From positions 104,642 through 168,641 of the forward strand of contig DASPIL010000076.1 in the NCBI GenBank assembly GCA_035629175.1: a stretch of 64,000 nucleotides of DNA. The letters are read 5' to 3'. A program made the translations under genes and the position numbers. Under the pieces are notes generated by a model. It ran no database searches. It was not told where the DNA came from and worked only from the letters and a program-made list of their open reading frames with translations. This DNA comes from Verrucomicrobiia bacterium. GTDB taxonomy: Bacteria; Verrucomicrobiota; Verrucomicrobiia; Limisphaerales; DASXHY01. This document shows positions 10,301 through 20,011 of the stretch, piece by piece; position 1 is the first letter of the stretch, and each line of letters begins with the position of its first letter.

Positions 10301-10639
10301 CACAATGTTTATCTGGCCGTGCGCGAGGCATTAAATAATGTGGCCAAACATTCGAAGGCGACGGAGGCGTGGTTCAAGCTTCGCTGCCGGGACAATGTCC
10401 TGGAAATTTCGGTTGAGGATAATGGGCAGGGAATCCAGGGCCTCGCTGCTGTGGATGCCGGCGAAGGTTTGCGCAATATGCGGCAGCGAATGGAATCCGC
10501 GGGAGGCCATTTCGCCTGTGAAAGTCGCGAGAATTCCGGCACGGTTTGTCGCATGTCCCTGCCCCTCCTGCAGACCGTCGCCGCGAATCCCACGATTGCC
10601 AACGGCAACGGAAACGGGGCAGTTAACCTCGACCGTTGA
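7349..10639 (+). CDS. membrane sensor histidine kinase (HisKA_3/NarL type) with carbohydrate-binding-like and OB-like sensor region
   Basis: I chose the ATG at 7349 because it opens directly onto a signal peptide (MYLKFTFLLLVFSAGVS), giving 1096 residues. Residues about 20-190 resemble a discoidin (F5/8 type C)-like fold: LLASNDGGRTW, FNLYRLQIDRV, LAELELIGED, and a second half with DGQVETKWLD. Several OB-like modules follow, marked by FVQDDTGGIQVAF and LFLQDETGAAMAIF. One membrane span lies near residues 820-842. The kinase core has the dimerisation motif RIARDLHDDLGAALTQI with phosphoacceptor His885, and an ATPase with EALNNVAKHS and EDNGQGI. The response-regulator gene begins 10 bases after its stop, so the two form a two-component system. 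Its position beside GH85 and GH78 suggests glycan sensing, which is inference. Confidence 0.9.
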   Translation: MYLKFTFLLLVFSAGVSNLYSAEVLVRTETPVRKVVRQYALTSANDFLQRDPQDWRLLASNDGGRTWATLDVRAGEGFSERHQRRVFSIANTNAFNLYRLQIDRVREPKAANSVQLAELELIGEDDNGSSMPILADVISAQGDNPPLESVAQLFDGQVETKWLDRPANRTTCASWVQWQYVRPVGITVTNIAQLVALRGRASEGYVARLAVVYAGESTRSGFVELLDNTGALEIPAPPELLACRPAQRVTIDAITAVVEGEPSVTQCRVQVADTAIPKGPRKVILEEPLEEGENFIWAEVEGEIQRVQDNNGIVFLEIADGERQLPIRLRRTAIFDPSLQPGISIRARGIVRAGFDVTGRWVASSLWAAGPEAIAPLENEEASARSSSVITKPRRQPLPGITRIGEIRALSQQVLASRPHVTVRGVITGLIGAFVQDDTGGIQVAFKPEDSRRLRELGQYVEVVGWLGLSDASTPIISADRVTVLGPGRLPNPEQPHWESLASGREDSVWVEMQGVVRATDGAHLLTNCDGRQVTASLGAAAAPLVNQLVDASVRIRGVAVAALDDWGRMRGVHVLIPSLEYLDVERNPDPPFSQPVQPVRNLLKAGGAGTHAHRVRVAGVLTFQDGQRLFLQDETGAAMAIFKQEVALDSKFGRSQWSFWRTPSTPAAQGRTKRFMPGDLVEVVGFQDSHGYSPVLTEALVRRVGSRGDVAIREISDTSFVDWKLDAMLVRLQGSLVGQQVRGEQVVLELVSHGRTVQAFMPAGFGELQNLAAGSGLEITGIWQMDPVPYAELGRSVGAVRVLTRSPADVLVRSRPSWWTVQRALTVVGGMAFVLAAASVWITQLHRKVEERTAQLASEIHKRERTEKQRALEEERSRIARDLHDDLGAALTQIRFLSAIESRDVAVPSGTRSRLEQVSEKSRQLVASLDEIVWAINPANDSLANLASYLCHVAVELFATTPIRCRLDVEESLPPLSLTTEVRHNVYLAVREALNNVAKHSKATEAWFKLRCRDNVLEISVEDNGQGIQGLAAVDAGEGLRNMRQRMESAGGHFACESRENSGTVCRMSLPLLQTVAANPTIANGNGNGAVNLDR

Positions 10640-10649
10640 TTGAGTACTG

Positions 10650-11273
10650 ATGACCCGCATTGCCATAGTTGAAGACAACCGCGAATTCCGCAACACGCTC
10701 TCGCGTTACGTGGATGAGGCGCCGGGACACCGATGTGTCGGCGCGTTCGGTTCGGCGGAGGAAGCGCTGCCCGCCATTCCCAAGCTTGCGCCCGATGTGG
10801 TGCTCATGGATATCCATCTGCCCAACATGTCTGGTGTGGCGTGTACACGGCGTTTGAAGGATGTGTGTCCCTCCGTGCAGATTCTGATTCTAACGGTGTA
10901 CGAAGATAGCGAGCGCGTGTTTGGTGCGCTGAAGGCAGGGGCAAGCGGTTACCTTCTGAAGCGCGCAGACCCGGCGGACATTCTGCGCGCCATCCAGGAA
11001 GTGAAGCAGGGAGGAGCCCCGATGAGCAGCCAGATTGCGCGCCGTGTCGTTCAATCGTTTCGCGACGAAACTCCGCAGGATCCGCCGCGTGTTGAGAAGT
11101 TGTCGCAGCGCGAGGAGGAAATCCTGCAGGAGCTGGCGAAGGGTTATTCGACCAAGGAGATCGCTGATCGCACGTCGGTCAGCGTCAACACTGTGCGCAC
11201 TCATCTTCAACACATCTACGAAAAGCTCCACGTGCGTTCACGCACGGAGGCAGTGCTCAAGTACCTTCAATAG
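10650..11273 (+). CDS. NarL/FixJ-family response regulator
   Basis: The 207-residue protein has a receiver domain with acidic pocket Glu8/Asp9 and phosphoacceptor Asp54 (VVLMDIHLP), and the conserved Thr and Lys (ILTVYED, YLLKRAD). It ends in a LuxR-type helix-turn-helix (LSQREEEILQELAKGYSTKEIA...VNTVRTHLQHIYEKL). It is phosphorylated by a partner kinase, almost certainly the one encoded 10 bases upstream, and binds DNA as a dimer. Likely targets are the neighbouring secreted glycosidases, but no binding site was identified. Confidence 0.95.
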   Translation: MTRIAIVEDNREFRNTLSRYVDEAPGHRCVGAFGSAEEALPAIPKLAPDVVLMDIHLPNMSGVACTRRLKDVCPSVQILILTVYEDSERVFGALKAGASGYLLKRADPADILRAIQEVKQGGAPMSSQIARRVVQSFRDETPQDPPRVEKLSQREEEILQELAKGYSTKEIADRTSVSVNTVRTHLQHIYEKLHVRSRTEAVLKYLQ

Positions 11274-11513
11274 GCTGTCATTTCGACAGTCGCTGAGGGT
11301 TTTCGCTGGAGGATCCTTCGTTGGCGCGTGTTCTCGGGCAAAATCATCCATTTGCATTATGGAAGCATTTGCCTGGCGGTTTCACTCTTGGAACAGATCG
11401 CAAATGCTGCCGAGAAAGAATCTCAGCCCCCGCCTCCAGTGACCCACTCACGGGTTGGCCCGCTCTGATGCCTGGCTGCAGTTGCAGGACGATCGGAAAA
11501 CCAAACGAGCACG

Positions 11514-14500
11514 ATGAAAACTTCAATGCTGCGCAACCTGCTGACCGGCGCGAGCGTCGGTCTCAGCCTCCTGGCATTCACCCCTGTGGCGAAGTCAGCG
11601 ACATTTCAATGGACCAACACCACGTCGGGGGCGTTCACCGACGCGTCCAACTGGACAAACACGGCGTCACCATTTGGAAACGGGGTGCCCGCGACTGGCG
11701 ACAATGCCGTCAACAATATTGCGGGATCAACAACGCTGATCAGCGATGGCGATTTCGTTGCGGTTAACAACCTTCAGCCAAACGAGGGCGCGCTGTCCAT
11801 GACGGGTGGCGAGATTACCGTGAATGCCCTGCAATTGATCGGCCCCGGCAGCATCACGATCAGCGGAGGCACCGTCACAGCTGCGGTGGACACACGCATT
11901 CAGGGCGGGGGAACATGGACGATCAACGGCGGAACGTTGAATCTGCCGAAGATGGTCGTGGGCGCGCAATCGGGCGCAGGCAACCAGTTGATCGTTTCCG
12001 GCAGCGCCTATGTAAATCAGAATCAGTCGGGTGGCGGGTCAGCGCTGTGGGTGGGCGGTAATAACGGCGGCTCGGGTTCCATGGTGCTGCGCGACAACGC
12101 CATCTGGATCAACTCCAATGCAAGTCTCAACGGCGGTGATGCCAATCCAATCGTCGTGATTGGAAACACTGGTTCCGGGCAGGGCACCTTCACGATTCAG
12201 GACAACGCCACCTTCAGTTACCAGAACGTTTTGCGGCTTGGACGCAATGCCGGCAACACGGGGACGCTTAATCTCAACGGTGGAACCATGACTGTGCGCG
12301 GGATCGAACGGCAAAGCGGCGCCGCCAGCGTGAATGCAAACGGCGGAACCCTGCAGGCCGTTGCCGCGACAACGAACTTCTTCATCAATCTCACAAACGC
12401 GGTGAACCTCGCTGAAGGCGGGCTTCGATTTGACACGGCAGGATTCCCGGTTCGATTCAACAACGCGTTTGGCGGGGTCGGCGGGCTGACCAAGCTCGGG
12501 CCTGAGACGCTCACGCTCGCGGCCGCCAACTCTTATTCCGGTCCGACCGTTGTCGATTCAGGCACGCTGGCCCTTGTGGGCGCGGGCGCGATCAGCAGCA
12601 GTTCGGCCATCGCGGTGAATGCATTCTCGACGCTCGACCTCGCGGGCCTCGCTGCTCCGTTCGTTGTCCCAGGCACATTGACGCTGAATGACGGAACCTT
12701 GAACGCCGATTTCACGAGCACGAACATCACAGTGGGAACGTTTGGAACAGCAGGCTCCGTCAATACGATTAACATCACCGGTCTTCCTCCGGTAACGTCC
12801 ATCCCGGCGCGAATCACGCTCATCAAATACTCGAGCGCGGCGCCGGGCCTGGTTGATGGCGATAACCATTTCACTGCGCTCACGGCCAATTACCCAACAA
12901 CCGGGAGCCCGGTCGCGCATCTCACAAACAACGTTGCGAACAAGTCGATTGACCTGGTCATCACGAGCATGATTCTTGCGCCCGTCATCACGCGCGACCC
13001 GCAGCCCGACAGTGCCTATCCCGGATTTGCAGCGCACTTTTCAGTGGAACTCGAAAGCACGAATTCTCCTGCATATCAGTGGCGTCGCAACGGCACGCCA
13101 TTGAGTGACGGTGGAACCATTTCGGGTGCGAACGAGGCCGTCCTGGTCCTGAACAATGTTACTGCCGCCGACCTGGGCAACTATGACGTGGTCGTCACCA
13201 ATGCCAGCGGCATGGATATCAGCGCGATTGCGGCATTGACACTTCGCTCACCGACAGGGTTCGAGGCCGCGGCTGTGAGTGAGGATCCCACCGCGCTCTA
13301 TCTTTTCAACGAGACGAGCGATCCGACATCCGGCACCGCGGTGGCCCACGATTACGCGGGCGATCACGATGGACTGTATGGCGTCACGGCCCAGAACGGC
13401 CTTCATGGCATCGCTGGCCCAGTGCCTGCGCTGGGATTCCCGGGATTTGAGGATTCCAACACCTCGCTGCGTGTCTCCGGTTTTACGCCGGATTCGCACG
13501 TCGTGATTCCTCCGCTCAACCTGCACACGAACACCGTTACCTTCGCCGCCTGGATCAAGCCCGGCCTGCCGCCTGCGAACGCGGGTCTGATCTTCAGCCG
13601 CAGTTCGGGAACAACGGCCGGCTTTAACTTCACAGGCAGCGCCGATGCAAATGGCCAGCGAACGCTGGGTTACACCTGGAATAATGAAGGCGGGACCTTT
13701 AACTGGAATTCGCAAATCGCGCCGCCTTCAGAAATCTGGTCTTTCGTCGCGCTTGTGATCACGCCGACAAATGCAACGGTTTACGTGTTTAACGCCAACG
13801 GACTGCTGGCTTCATCACAGAACTATAATCACGTCGTTCAGGGTTTTGCAGGGAACACCTACATCGGGGAGGATCCTTTCTCTGGCGGGAACCGGCAGTT
13901 TGATGGGTCGATCGACAGCATGGCGATTTATCGCAAGGCACTGACACAGGACGAGCTTACAGCGCTGTACGCCGCGGGTTCGGGGATTTCCACGTTTGCC
14001 CCGACGATTTTTGCGCAGCCCGCGACACAGAGCGTCTACGAGCAACAAACCGTTCGCCTCTCGGTTGGGGCAAGCGGTTCCCTGCCGCTGGCTTATCAAT
14101 GGCAGCGGTTCGATGGCGTCAACTTTGTCGATGTCTCAAATGGCGGCCGATTCAGCGGAGCAACTGGTCCATCACTCACGATCAGCAACATCACGCCCGC
14201 CGACGCAGGCGATTACGTGCTGGTGGTTACGAATCTGCATGGACCGGCCATCAGCCAGCCGGCGACGATTTCAGTCAATCCTGTCAGTGCAGCCGAGGAG
14301 ATCACGAACTCCGTGGTGCAGCCCGGGGGCCAGGATTGGAACACGGGAAGCGCCTGGAGCGATGGCCTGGCTGCGAATGTGTCGGCAGTTTCGAAGCCTG
14401 GCAGCACGTATCACGTGGTGGTGGGCGGCGGGTTGCGCACTCCGAACACGACAGCGAGCGTTACTTTCCCCGGTGAGGTGCTCACCATTTACGGCAGCGG

Positions 14501-15392
14501 TGTCTTCGATTCAACCCACGCCGGGATTGCATCGCTGATTTTGAAAGGTCGTGGCGCGGGTGAAACCGTGTTCCCGCGGTTGGTCATGAACGGAGGCCAG
14601 ATCCTGTCGTTCACGGATAACAACGATCCAACGAGCCTTGGAGGCGAGATCGAGATCGCGGCCAACACGCCGATTTCGGGATCAACGACGAGCGGTGGCC
14701 GATCGATCACGATCAACGCGAAGCTCACAGGCAGCGCAACGATTGAATACCGCGGTTTCCAGAACGCGACTTTCCAGCCAAACGCGAATACTGCACTCAA
14801 TGTGGCCGGAGCAGTGAACACATTTAGCGGAACCTGGAACGTCCTGGGAGGAACGCTGGTCGGCAGCGCCGCAGGTTCGCTCGGCACGAATTCGATCATT
14901 GTTGAAACCAATGCTGCATTGCAAGCGAGTTACGATATTAACAGTCCGGCTGCTACGCTCACCTTGAACGGGCGTTTCAACCTGACGCGAAATCATACGT
15001 TCGGGTCGGTCACTGCCGGGGGCATTGTGCTTGCAGCAGGAACCTACACCGCTGCGCAGCTGACAGCGGCTTACCCAAACCACTTTCCGGCCACGTGGAC
15101 AGGCGTGACGGGCGCAACCGCGGAAACATCAGCCACGGGAAGTCTGACCGTCATTGGCGGAGGCACCGCGGCAACACCTGCGAACCTGACTATGTCCTTC
15201 GGCGGTGGCGCGCTGTCACTGTCCTGGCCCCAGACGCATCAGGGCTGGGTTCTGCAGGTGCAGACTAATTCGCTGGCCACGGGATTGGCTTCAAACTGGA
15301 CGGATGTCCCCGCCAGCGCATCGATGACATCAACGAACATTCCCGCGACGCCAGGTAATCCCGCAGTGTTCTACCGCCTGCGCCGTCCCTGA
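11514..15392 (+). CDS. large secreted protein with autotransporter-type repeats, two Ig-like domains and a LamG-like domain
   Basis: The 1292-residue product starts with a signal peptide ([23 protein letters not shown] region). Residues 25-480 are beta-solenoid-like repeats rich in Gly, Asn and Thr, including an autotransporter-associated repeat ([20 protein letters not shown]). Residues about 488-578 form an Ig-like domain ([10 protein letters not shown]...[11 protein letters not shown]). Residues about 583-822 look like a LamG/concanavalin domain ([38 protein letters not shown]). Residues about 828-922 form a second Ig-like domain (AYQWQRFDG...[11 protein letters not shown]). The tail [17 protein letters not shown]...FYRLRRP matches the tail of the GH85 protein. 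Function is unknown; surface adhesion or polysaccharide binding is the likeliest role. A 240-base gap separates it from the regulator gene. Confidence 0.85.
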   Translation: MKTSMLRNLLTGASVGLSLLAFTPVAKSATFQWTNTTSGAFTDASNWTNTASPFGNGVPATGDNAVNNIAGSTTLISDGDFVAVNNLQPNEGALSMTGGEITVNALQLIGPGSITISGGTVTAAVDTRIQGGGTWTINGGTLNLPKMVVGAQSGAGNQLIVSGSAYVNQNQSGGGSALWVGGNNGGSGSMVLRDNAIWINSNASLNGGDANPIVVIGNTGSGQGTFTIQDNATFSYQNVLRLGRNAGNTGTLNLNGGTMTVRGIERQSGAASVNANGGTLQAVAATTNFFINLTNAVNLAEGGLRFDTAGFPVRFNNAFGGVGGLTKLGPETLTLAAANSYSGPTVVDSGTLALVGAGAISSSSAIAVNAFSTLDLAGLAAPFVVPGTLTLNDGTLNADFTSTNITVGTFGTAGSVNTINITGLPPVTSIPARITLIKYSSAAPGLVDGDNHFTALTANYPTTGSPVAHLTNNVANKSIDLVITSMILAPVITRDPQPDSAYPGFAAHFSVELESTNSPAYQWRRNGTPLSDGGTISGANEAVLVLNNVTAADLGNYDVVVTNASGMDISAIAALTLRSPTGFEAAAVSEDPTALYLFNETSDPTSGTAVAHDYAGDHDGLYGVTAQNGLHGIAGPVPALGFPGFEDSNTSLRVSGFTPDSHVVIPPLNLHTNTVTFAAWIKPGLPPANAGLIFSRSSGTTAGFNFTGSADANGQRTLGYTWNNEGGTFNWNSQIAPPSEIWSFVALVITPTNATVYVFNANGLLASSQNYNHVVQGFAGNTYIGEDPFSGGNRQFDGSIDSMAIYRKALTQDELTALYAAGSGISTFAPTIFAQPATQSVYEQQTVRLSVGASGSLPLAYQWQRFDGVNFVDVSNGGRFSGATGPSLTISNITPADAGDYVLVVTNLHGPAISQPATISVNPVSAAEEITNSVVQPGGQDWNTGSAWSDGLAANVSAVSKPGSTYHVVVGGGLRTPNTTASVTFPGEVLTIYGSGVFDSTHAGIASLILKGRGAGETVFPRLVMNGGQILSFTDNNDPTSLGGEIEIAANTPISGSTTSGGRSITINAKLTGSATIEYRGFQNATFQPNANTALNVAGAVNTFSGTWNVLGGTLVGSAAGSLGTNSIIVETNAALQASYDINSPAATLTLNGRFNLTRNHTFGSVTAGGIVLAAGTYTAAQLTAAYPNHFPATWTGVTGATAETSATGSLTVIGGGTAATPANLTMSFGGGALSLSWPQTHQGWVLQVQTNSLATGLASNWTDVPASASMTSTNIPATPGNPAVFYRLRRP

Positions 15393-15442
15393 GGCGTCAC
15401 TTAATCCGTCTGTCGTGCGGCTGCGTTCCAACGCAGCCGCAC

Positions 15443-16183
15443 TTGAGAGTTATGACGACACCGAAATCTCCACGTCACGCATTCACCTTGATCGAGTTGC
15501 TGGTCGTGATTGCCATCATCGCCATCCTTGCGGCCATGCTGTTGCCGGCCCTCAGCAGGGCCAAGCAAAAGGCTGCGTCCGTTCAATGCATTTCGAACCT
15601 GAAGCAGACGGGAATCGCCATTGCGATGTATGTGGAGGATAACGGCGATAAACTTCCAGGACCTGCCCTCACTGGTGTCAGCTCCGCCTATGGCAACAAG
15701 CCCGATCATCCCGATCCCAAAGCACAGTACGGAAACTTCGCTTTTTATCTCGCGAAATACATGGGCGGCAAGGATCCGGGCTCAATGGGCAGCGTGCAGG
15801 TGAATTATCTTCCGGCGATGTTTTGTCCGGGCTATGGAAAGTTCTCCAAGGAATCGCCCAATGAAGCAATAACCCGCGTTAATTACGCCCTGACGGTAGG
15901 CCACTCAAACGGGAACGTTCGCGTCCCTTCGCATCCGGTTCCGTTCGGCTATCCGAACAGCCCTACCGGAACGCCCCATGCGCCGATGAAGCTCGCGGCT
16001 GTGAGCGGCTATGGGCCGTTGACGGACATCTATGCCGTGTCCGATGTTGACCGCAAGCTGCTTGGCGGTGGCTGGCAGAACCTTGCCGAAAGCTCGAATC
16101 ACGGCATTACTCGCAATCGACTTTACTTTGATTGGCACGTGAAAGCCTTCAAGGGTACAAATGTAAATGCAGTCGCCAACTGA
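15443..16183 (+). CDS. type II secretion-like pseudopilin
   Basis: The 246-residue protein has the prepilin leader and hydrophobic N-helix [20 protein letters not shown], cut before Phe and methylated in known family members, followed by ALSRAKQKA. The C-terminus carries a degenerate form of the Verrucomicrobia/Planctomycetes ending: [10 protein letters not shown] in place of FADGHV. An ATG at 15452 (MTTPK) is an equally plausible start. The 3' end overlaps the next open frame if that gene uses its earliest start. Proteins of this family are very numerous in Verrucomicrobiota; the exact cargo or structural role is unknown. Confidence 0.88.
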   Translation: MRVMTTPKSPRHAFTLIELLVVIAIIAILAAMLLPALSRAKQKAASVQCISNLKQTGIAIAMYVEDNGDKLPGPALTGVSSAYGNKPDHPDPKAQYGNFAFYLAKYMGGKDPGSMGSVQVNYLPAMFCPGYGKFSKESPNEAITRVNYALTVGHSNGNVRVPSHPVPFGYPNSPTGTPHAPMKLAAVSGYGPLTDIYAVSDVDRKLLGGGWQNLAESSNHGITRNRLYFDWHVKAFKGTNVNAVAN

Positions 16184-16253
16184 CCACCGCAGTGTGACGG
16201 AAGCAGATTCTCTGGAGCGCCGGCCGATTTTGGAAACTGACGGCAGAGAATCA

Positions 16254-17999
16254 ATGGAGGCTGGATCCCCGGGAATCTCGCGGCGTTCGTTTCTAGGCAC
16301 CACGTCAATCGCGATCACCGCCGCGCTTGCCACGCCAGGGTTCGCGATGAGTTCTGAAACGCGGCGCAAGGTCGACGTATGTGTCTATGGCGGAACTTCG
16401 GGCGGAGTGATTGCCGCCGTTGCTCTCGCCCGTCTTGGCCGTTCTGTTCTGTTGATCGAAACGACCCGTCATCTTGGCGGCATGACAGCGGGCGGCCTGG
16501 GCTGGATCGATTACGGTCGCGCGCCAACGATCGGCGGCTTGACGAAAAAATATTTCGACAGCGTGCGAGCATACTACGCCGCGTTGAATGTTCGAAGCAA
16601 CGGCTGGAGCGTCGAGCCACACGTCGCCGAGCGCTTGTTTGAGAAGCTGGTTGCTGACAACCATGTTGAAGTCATTCGCGAGACGCGCCTGAATTCGGTC
16701 GGGAAATCGCGACGCCGCATTCGCACCATTACTCTGGACAAAGCGCCCGTGGATTCCCGGGGCGCACCTTCGCCCCGCCCCTTGGAGCGCCGCTACCTCA
16801 CAATCGAGGCGTCCATGTTCATTGATTGTTCCTACGAAGGCGACCTGCTCGCAGCAGCGGGCGTGACGTATCGCACCGATCGTGAGGGGCGTGACGAGTT
16901 CGGCGAACAGCTCGGGGGCGTGTGCCTTTCCGCGGTGTTCAGCGATCGCAACGAAGGCGGCGGAGCGGCGCGCCGTTCTGTGAAGCATCCCGTGCGTCTG
17001 GATCCCTACAGGCGGCCCGGCGATCCCGCAAGCGGCCTGCTGCCGCTGGTATCCAAGGCCTCGCTCGGCCGCGAAGGCCGGAGGCATGCCGGAGTTCAGG
17101 CCTATAATTTCCGGCTTTGCCTCACCAGGAACGATCCCATCCCGATTGCGGCGCCTTCGAATTACGATCCAAATCGATTCGAACTCGTGCGTCGTTACAT
17201 CACTGAGGTGGAACGGATGGGCGATCCGCTTGAGCCGGGCGACCTGTACTTCAATTTCGGCCACAGGATTCCCCGCAATCATCCACGCCTGCTGAAGATC
17301 ACGCAGCTCATGCGTGGCAAGACCGACGTGAACAACGGCCTTTGCAACATCTCGATGGATTTTGCCAGCGGAGGCTCCGAGCGGTATGCCGAGGGCAGCT
17401 GGGCTGAACGTGCGAAGATCTGGCATGCGCATGAAGAGTATCAGCGAGGATATCTCTATTTTCTGCGAACGGATGAAGGACTGCCTGAATGGTTGCGTCG
17501 AGAAATTGCCGCCTGGGGCCTGCCGAAGGATGAGTTTCAGGACACAGGCGGCTGGCCGACGCAGCTCTACATTCGCCAGGCGCGTCGCATGGCCAGCAGA
17601 TTCGTGATCTCGCAGCCGCATTGCGAAAACCCGGCCAAACGCGACGACTCCGTCGGGATGGGCAGTTACTCCCTCGATTCCCATGTGGTGCAACGCCTGG
17701 TCCATCAAGGCATCGTTGCGCATGAAGGGTATTTTTATCGGCGGATTGGGGAGCCGTATCCCGTTCCGTATGCAGCCATTGTTCCGCGTGAAGACGAATG
17801 TGAAAACCTGCTCGTCACATTCTGTGTGTCGACCACGCACGTCGCGTTTTCGTCTGTGCGGATGGAGCCGCCATTCATGATCCTCAGCGAGTCCGCTGCG
17901 CTTGCAGCCGACCAGGCGTTGCAGGATGGGACAAGCATCCAGCGGGTCAACCTTTCCAAACTTCGCCGGCGTTTGCTGGACGCAGAACAGATTGTTTGA
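16254..17999 (+). CDS. Tat-exported FAD-dependent oxidoreductase
   Basis: From the ATG at 16254 the product is 581 residues. It opens with a twin-arginine signal (SRRSFLGTTSIAITAALATP), so it is folded with cofactor and exported. An FAD-binding Rossmann motif follows (VDVCVYGGTSGGVIAAVALA...LLIETTRHLGGMTAGGLG). This pattern, with CSYEGDLLAAAGVTYRTDRE and ESSRVMEPP-like C-terminal sequence (SSVRMEPPFMILSESAALAADQAL), fits the FAD_oxidored family found in carbohydrate-degradation loci. The reaction is unknown; oxidation of a sugar or sugar derivative is plausible. An in-frame start at 16167 would overlap the preceding gene by 17 bases and put 29 residues before the Tat motif, which is less likely. 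Confidence 0.88.
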   Translation: MEAGSPGISRRSFLGTTSIAITAALATPGFAMSSETRRKVDVCVYGGTSGGVIAAVALARLGRSVLLIETTRHLGGMTAGGLGWIDYGRAPTIGGLTKKYFDSVRAYYAALNVRSNGWSVEPHVAERLFEKLVADNHVEVIRETRLNSVGKSRRRIRTITLDKAPVDSRGAPSPRPLERRYLTIEASMFIDCSYEGDLLAAAGVTYRTDREGRDEFGEQLGGVCLSAVFSDRNEGGGAARRSVKHPVRLDPYRRPGDPASGLLPLVSKASLGREGRRHAGVQAYNFRLCLTRNDPIPIAAPSNYDPNRFELVRRYITEVERMGDPLEPGDLYFNFGHRIPRNHPRLLKITQLMRGKTDVNNGLCNISMDFASGGSERYAEGSWAERAKIWHAHEEYQRGYLYFLRTDEGLPEWLRREIAAWGLPKDEFQDTGGWPTQLYIRQARRMASRFVISQPHCENPAKRDDSVGMGSYSLDSHVVQRLVHQGIVAHEGYFYRRIGEPYPVPYAAIVPREDECENLLVTFCVSTTHVAFSSVRMEPPFMILSESAALAADQALQDGTSIQRVNLSKLRRRLLDAEQIV

Positions 18000-18000
18000 G

Positions 18001-18213
18001 TTTCATGATGCGAAGAGCCGCCGGAATCACTGGCGGGCGGCCGTGGTCCCGGGCACGGTGTTGAACAGCGACGACAATTTCGTTTCGCTGCTGCCGGGTG
18101 AATCGCGCACAATTCGGGTGGCGTTCAGCGACACGGCAGCCGAATTGACACCGGTTCCGCTGCTTTTGAGTTGGAACGCGGAACGCAAATGGCATCGACC
18201 GAAAACAGATTGA
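18001..18213 (+). pseudogene. remnant of a GH2 (beta-mannosidase/exo-glucosaminidase type) C-terminal domain
   Basis: In frame 1, immediately after the oxidoreductase stop, a 70-codon stretch reads ...VLNSDDNFVSLLPGESRTIRV... and ends with a stop at 18211. The pattern S-D-N-[FY]-[VI]-[ST]-LLPGE-x-[RK]-x-[IV] is typical of the last beta-sandwich of GH2 exo-beta-glucosaminidases and beta-mannosidases. The rest of such an enzyme (normally over 800 residues) is absent. I interpret it as the 3' relic of a lost glycosidase gene. Confidence 0.6.
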
Positions 18214-18220
18214 GAAATCA

Positions 18221-20011
18221 ATGAAATCAAAGCTGGAACTTTCAGGACTGCGCGCCGCGTTGTTGCTATTAATCGGGGCGACGCATTTGCTTTTTGCATC
18301 TCCTGCGCACGCCTTCACTGCGACTGACGCCAAAACGCTTTTCAAAGCGTATAATGATGCTTTCTATTTCGAAGCGGGGACAAACGGGTATTACAAGGAA
18401 TCCACCGAGGGCGGGAAAACTTACTTCTGGGAGCGCGCAGAACAGTTGGAAATGATCCTCGATGTTTATGAACGCTCGCGCGACCCGAAATGCCTCACCC
18501 TGTTCAGCAACATTTTCAATGGATTTTTGAGTGATCACACCAGCAACTGGCGAAAGAATGATTTCAATGACGACATCATGTGGATGGTCATTGCCTGCTC
18601 GCGTGCCTATCAGCATACGGGCAACCCGGTGTTCCGCGACGTGGCGAAGCAGAATTTTGACATGTGTTTTGAACGGGGCTGGTCGGCGGACCTGGGCGGT
18701 GGACTCTTTTGGAAGGTCGATAATCTCTCGAAGAATGCCTGTGTGAACGGACCAGGGGCGATCGCGGCACACCTCCTTTATCAGATTCACGGGGACACAA
18801 ACTACCTCGCAAAATCGGAAGCAATGTTTCAATGGCTGCGCGCGACGCTGTTCAATACAAACACGGGTGCTGTCCACGACAACATCAATCTTCGCGGAAA
18901 CAGGGATCTGCGCACCTACACTTACAACCAGGGAACGTTTGTCGGCGCAGCCAATCTTCTCGGCCGCACGAATGACGCGCTGCTTGCTGCTGATTACACG
19001 ATGAATGTGATCAGCCGCGGCGGGTTGATGCCGCGTTATGGTGAGAGCGGCGACGGGGGAGGATTCAACGGCATCTGTGCGCGCTGGATTTCGAGGTTCA
19101 TGGTCCAGCGGGGCCTTGAGAACCGCTATGGTGGCTGGCTCCAATATAATGCCGAAACTGCATGGGATGTTCGTCGTGCTGCCGACAATCTTTCGTGGCC
19201 GCGGTGGCGCCAGCGCACACCGCAAACAACCCTTCATTCCTGGGCGTGCAGCAGCTCGGTCGTGACCATGCACGCCGTGCCGCCAACTGAAGGGCCTGGC
19301 GGGATCAAATATCCCGGCGTTGTCCCGCGAGACCGTGCTTCCAGGACGGATGCGGCCACGAGCGGATTGCCATCGGAATTCAGCTGGACTGGAAATGCAA
19401 AAGCCGCCGATGGTTCGCTCATCGCTGTCATCAAGGTGAACACCGAAGACACCCCGGATCTCACCGGCTGGGGCCGCCGGGCGGGCGAGTTGTGCGCCGA
19501 GTGGTATCCGCGGATTTCAGCGTTGCTTGCGAGCGATGGATTCACCCCGCCGGACGATGTTCGGCTGACATTCCGCAACGACTACGACGGGGTGGCCTCC
19601 ACCCGGGGAAGCCGCATCGATATCTCAGCCCATTACGTTCGCGGTGCCACTAATGATTTCGGCATGGTTATCCGGGAGTTGGTTCATGTGGTGCAGGGTT
19701 ACCCGCGGAACCGGAATGCGAGCTGGGTGGCGCAGGGTTTGGCGGAGTACGTGCGAATGGTGCATTTTGAGCCGCAGGCATCTCGACCGCGGTTCGATCT
19801 GGATACGACGGGCTACCGCGATAACCCGAAAGCGGCGGCGTGTTTTCTCGAGTGGATCGAGAAGCACCACGATTCAAAAATAATATCTGAGTTGAATCGT
19901 GCTCTGCGTGCCGGGACGTTTCGGCCAGCCCTTTTGGAGCAACGAACAGGAAAGCCTCTCGAAGCGCTCTGGAATGAATTCAAAACAATACTCCACAGCA
20001 CAAAAGCATGA
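18221..20011 (+). CDS. GH76 alpha-1,6-mannanase fused to a basic-secretory-protein (BSP) domain
   Basis: The 596-residue protein has a signal peptide (residues 1-31, LLLLIGATHLLFASPAHA). Residues about 35-345 are a GH76 domain with the catalytic Asp pair Asp117-Asp118 (DFNDDIMW), and YTYNQGTFVGAANLL and GICARWISRFM as supporting motifs. GH76 enzymes cut alpha-1,6-mannan. Residues about 395-590 match the BSP family (Pfam PF04450-type, zincin-like). BSP proteins usually carry an HExxH zinc motif; here the equivalent segment is R485-E-L-V-H489, so the first metal-binding His is replaced by Arg, while the downstream WVAQGLAEYVR helix is kept. The protease activity may therefore be lost. The stop overlaps the start of the next gene by four bases (ATGA), indicating translational coupling. 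Confidence 0.85.
   Translation: MKSKLELSGLRAALLLLIGATHLLFASPAHAFTATDAKTLFKAYNDAFYFEAGTNGYYKESTEGGKTYFWERAEQLEMILDVYERSRDPKCLTLFSNIFNGFLSDHTSNWRKNDFNDDIMWMVIACSRAYQHTGNPVFRDVAKQNFDMCFERGWSADLGGGLFWKVDNLSKNACVNGPGAIAAHLLYQIHGDTNYLAKSEAMFQWLRATLFNTNTGAVHDNINLRGNRDLRTYTYNQGTFVGAANLLGRTNDALLAADYTMNVISRGGLMPRYGESGDGGGFNGICARWISRFMVQRGLENRYGGWLQYNAETAWDVRRAADNLSWPRWRQRTPQTTLHSWACSSSVVTMHAVPPTEGPGGIKYPGVVPRDRASRTDAATSGLPSEFSWTGNAKAADGSLIAVIKVNTEDTPDLTGWGRRAGELCAEWYPRISALLASDGFTPPDDVRLTFRNDYDGVASTRGSRIDISAHYVRGATNDFGMVIRELVHVVQGYPRNRNASWVAQGLAEYVRMVHFEPQASRPRFDLDTTGYRDNPKAAACFLEWIEKHHDSKIISELNRALRAGTFRPALLEQRTGKPLEALWNEFKTILHSTKA

Noticed and set aside
8597..10303. Long open frame of 568 codons on the strand opposite the histidine kinase gene
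   Set aside because: The kinase motifs on the + strand are unambiguous; the opposite frame shows no domain and reflects GC-rich codon bias.
11274..11300. Hairpin CTGTC-ATTTC-GACAG after the NarL-type regulator
   Set aside because: Only five base pairs and no T-run directly after it; too weak to call a terminator.
16305..17840. Long open frame of 511 codons opposite the FAD oxidoreductase gene
   Set aside because: No recognisable motif; the + strand has clear Tat and FAD-binding motifs.
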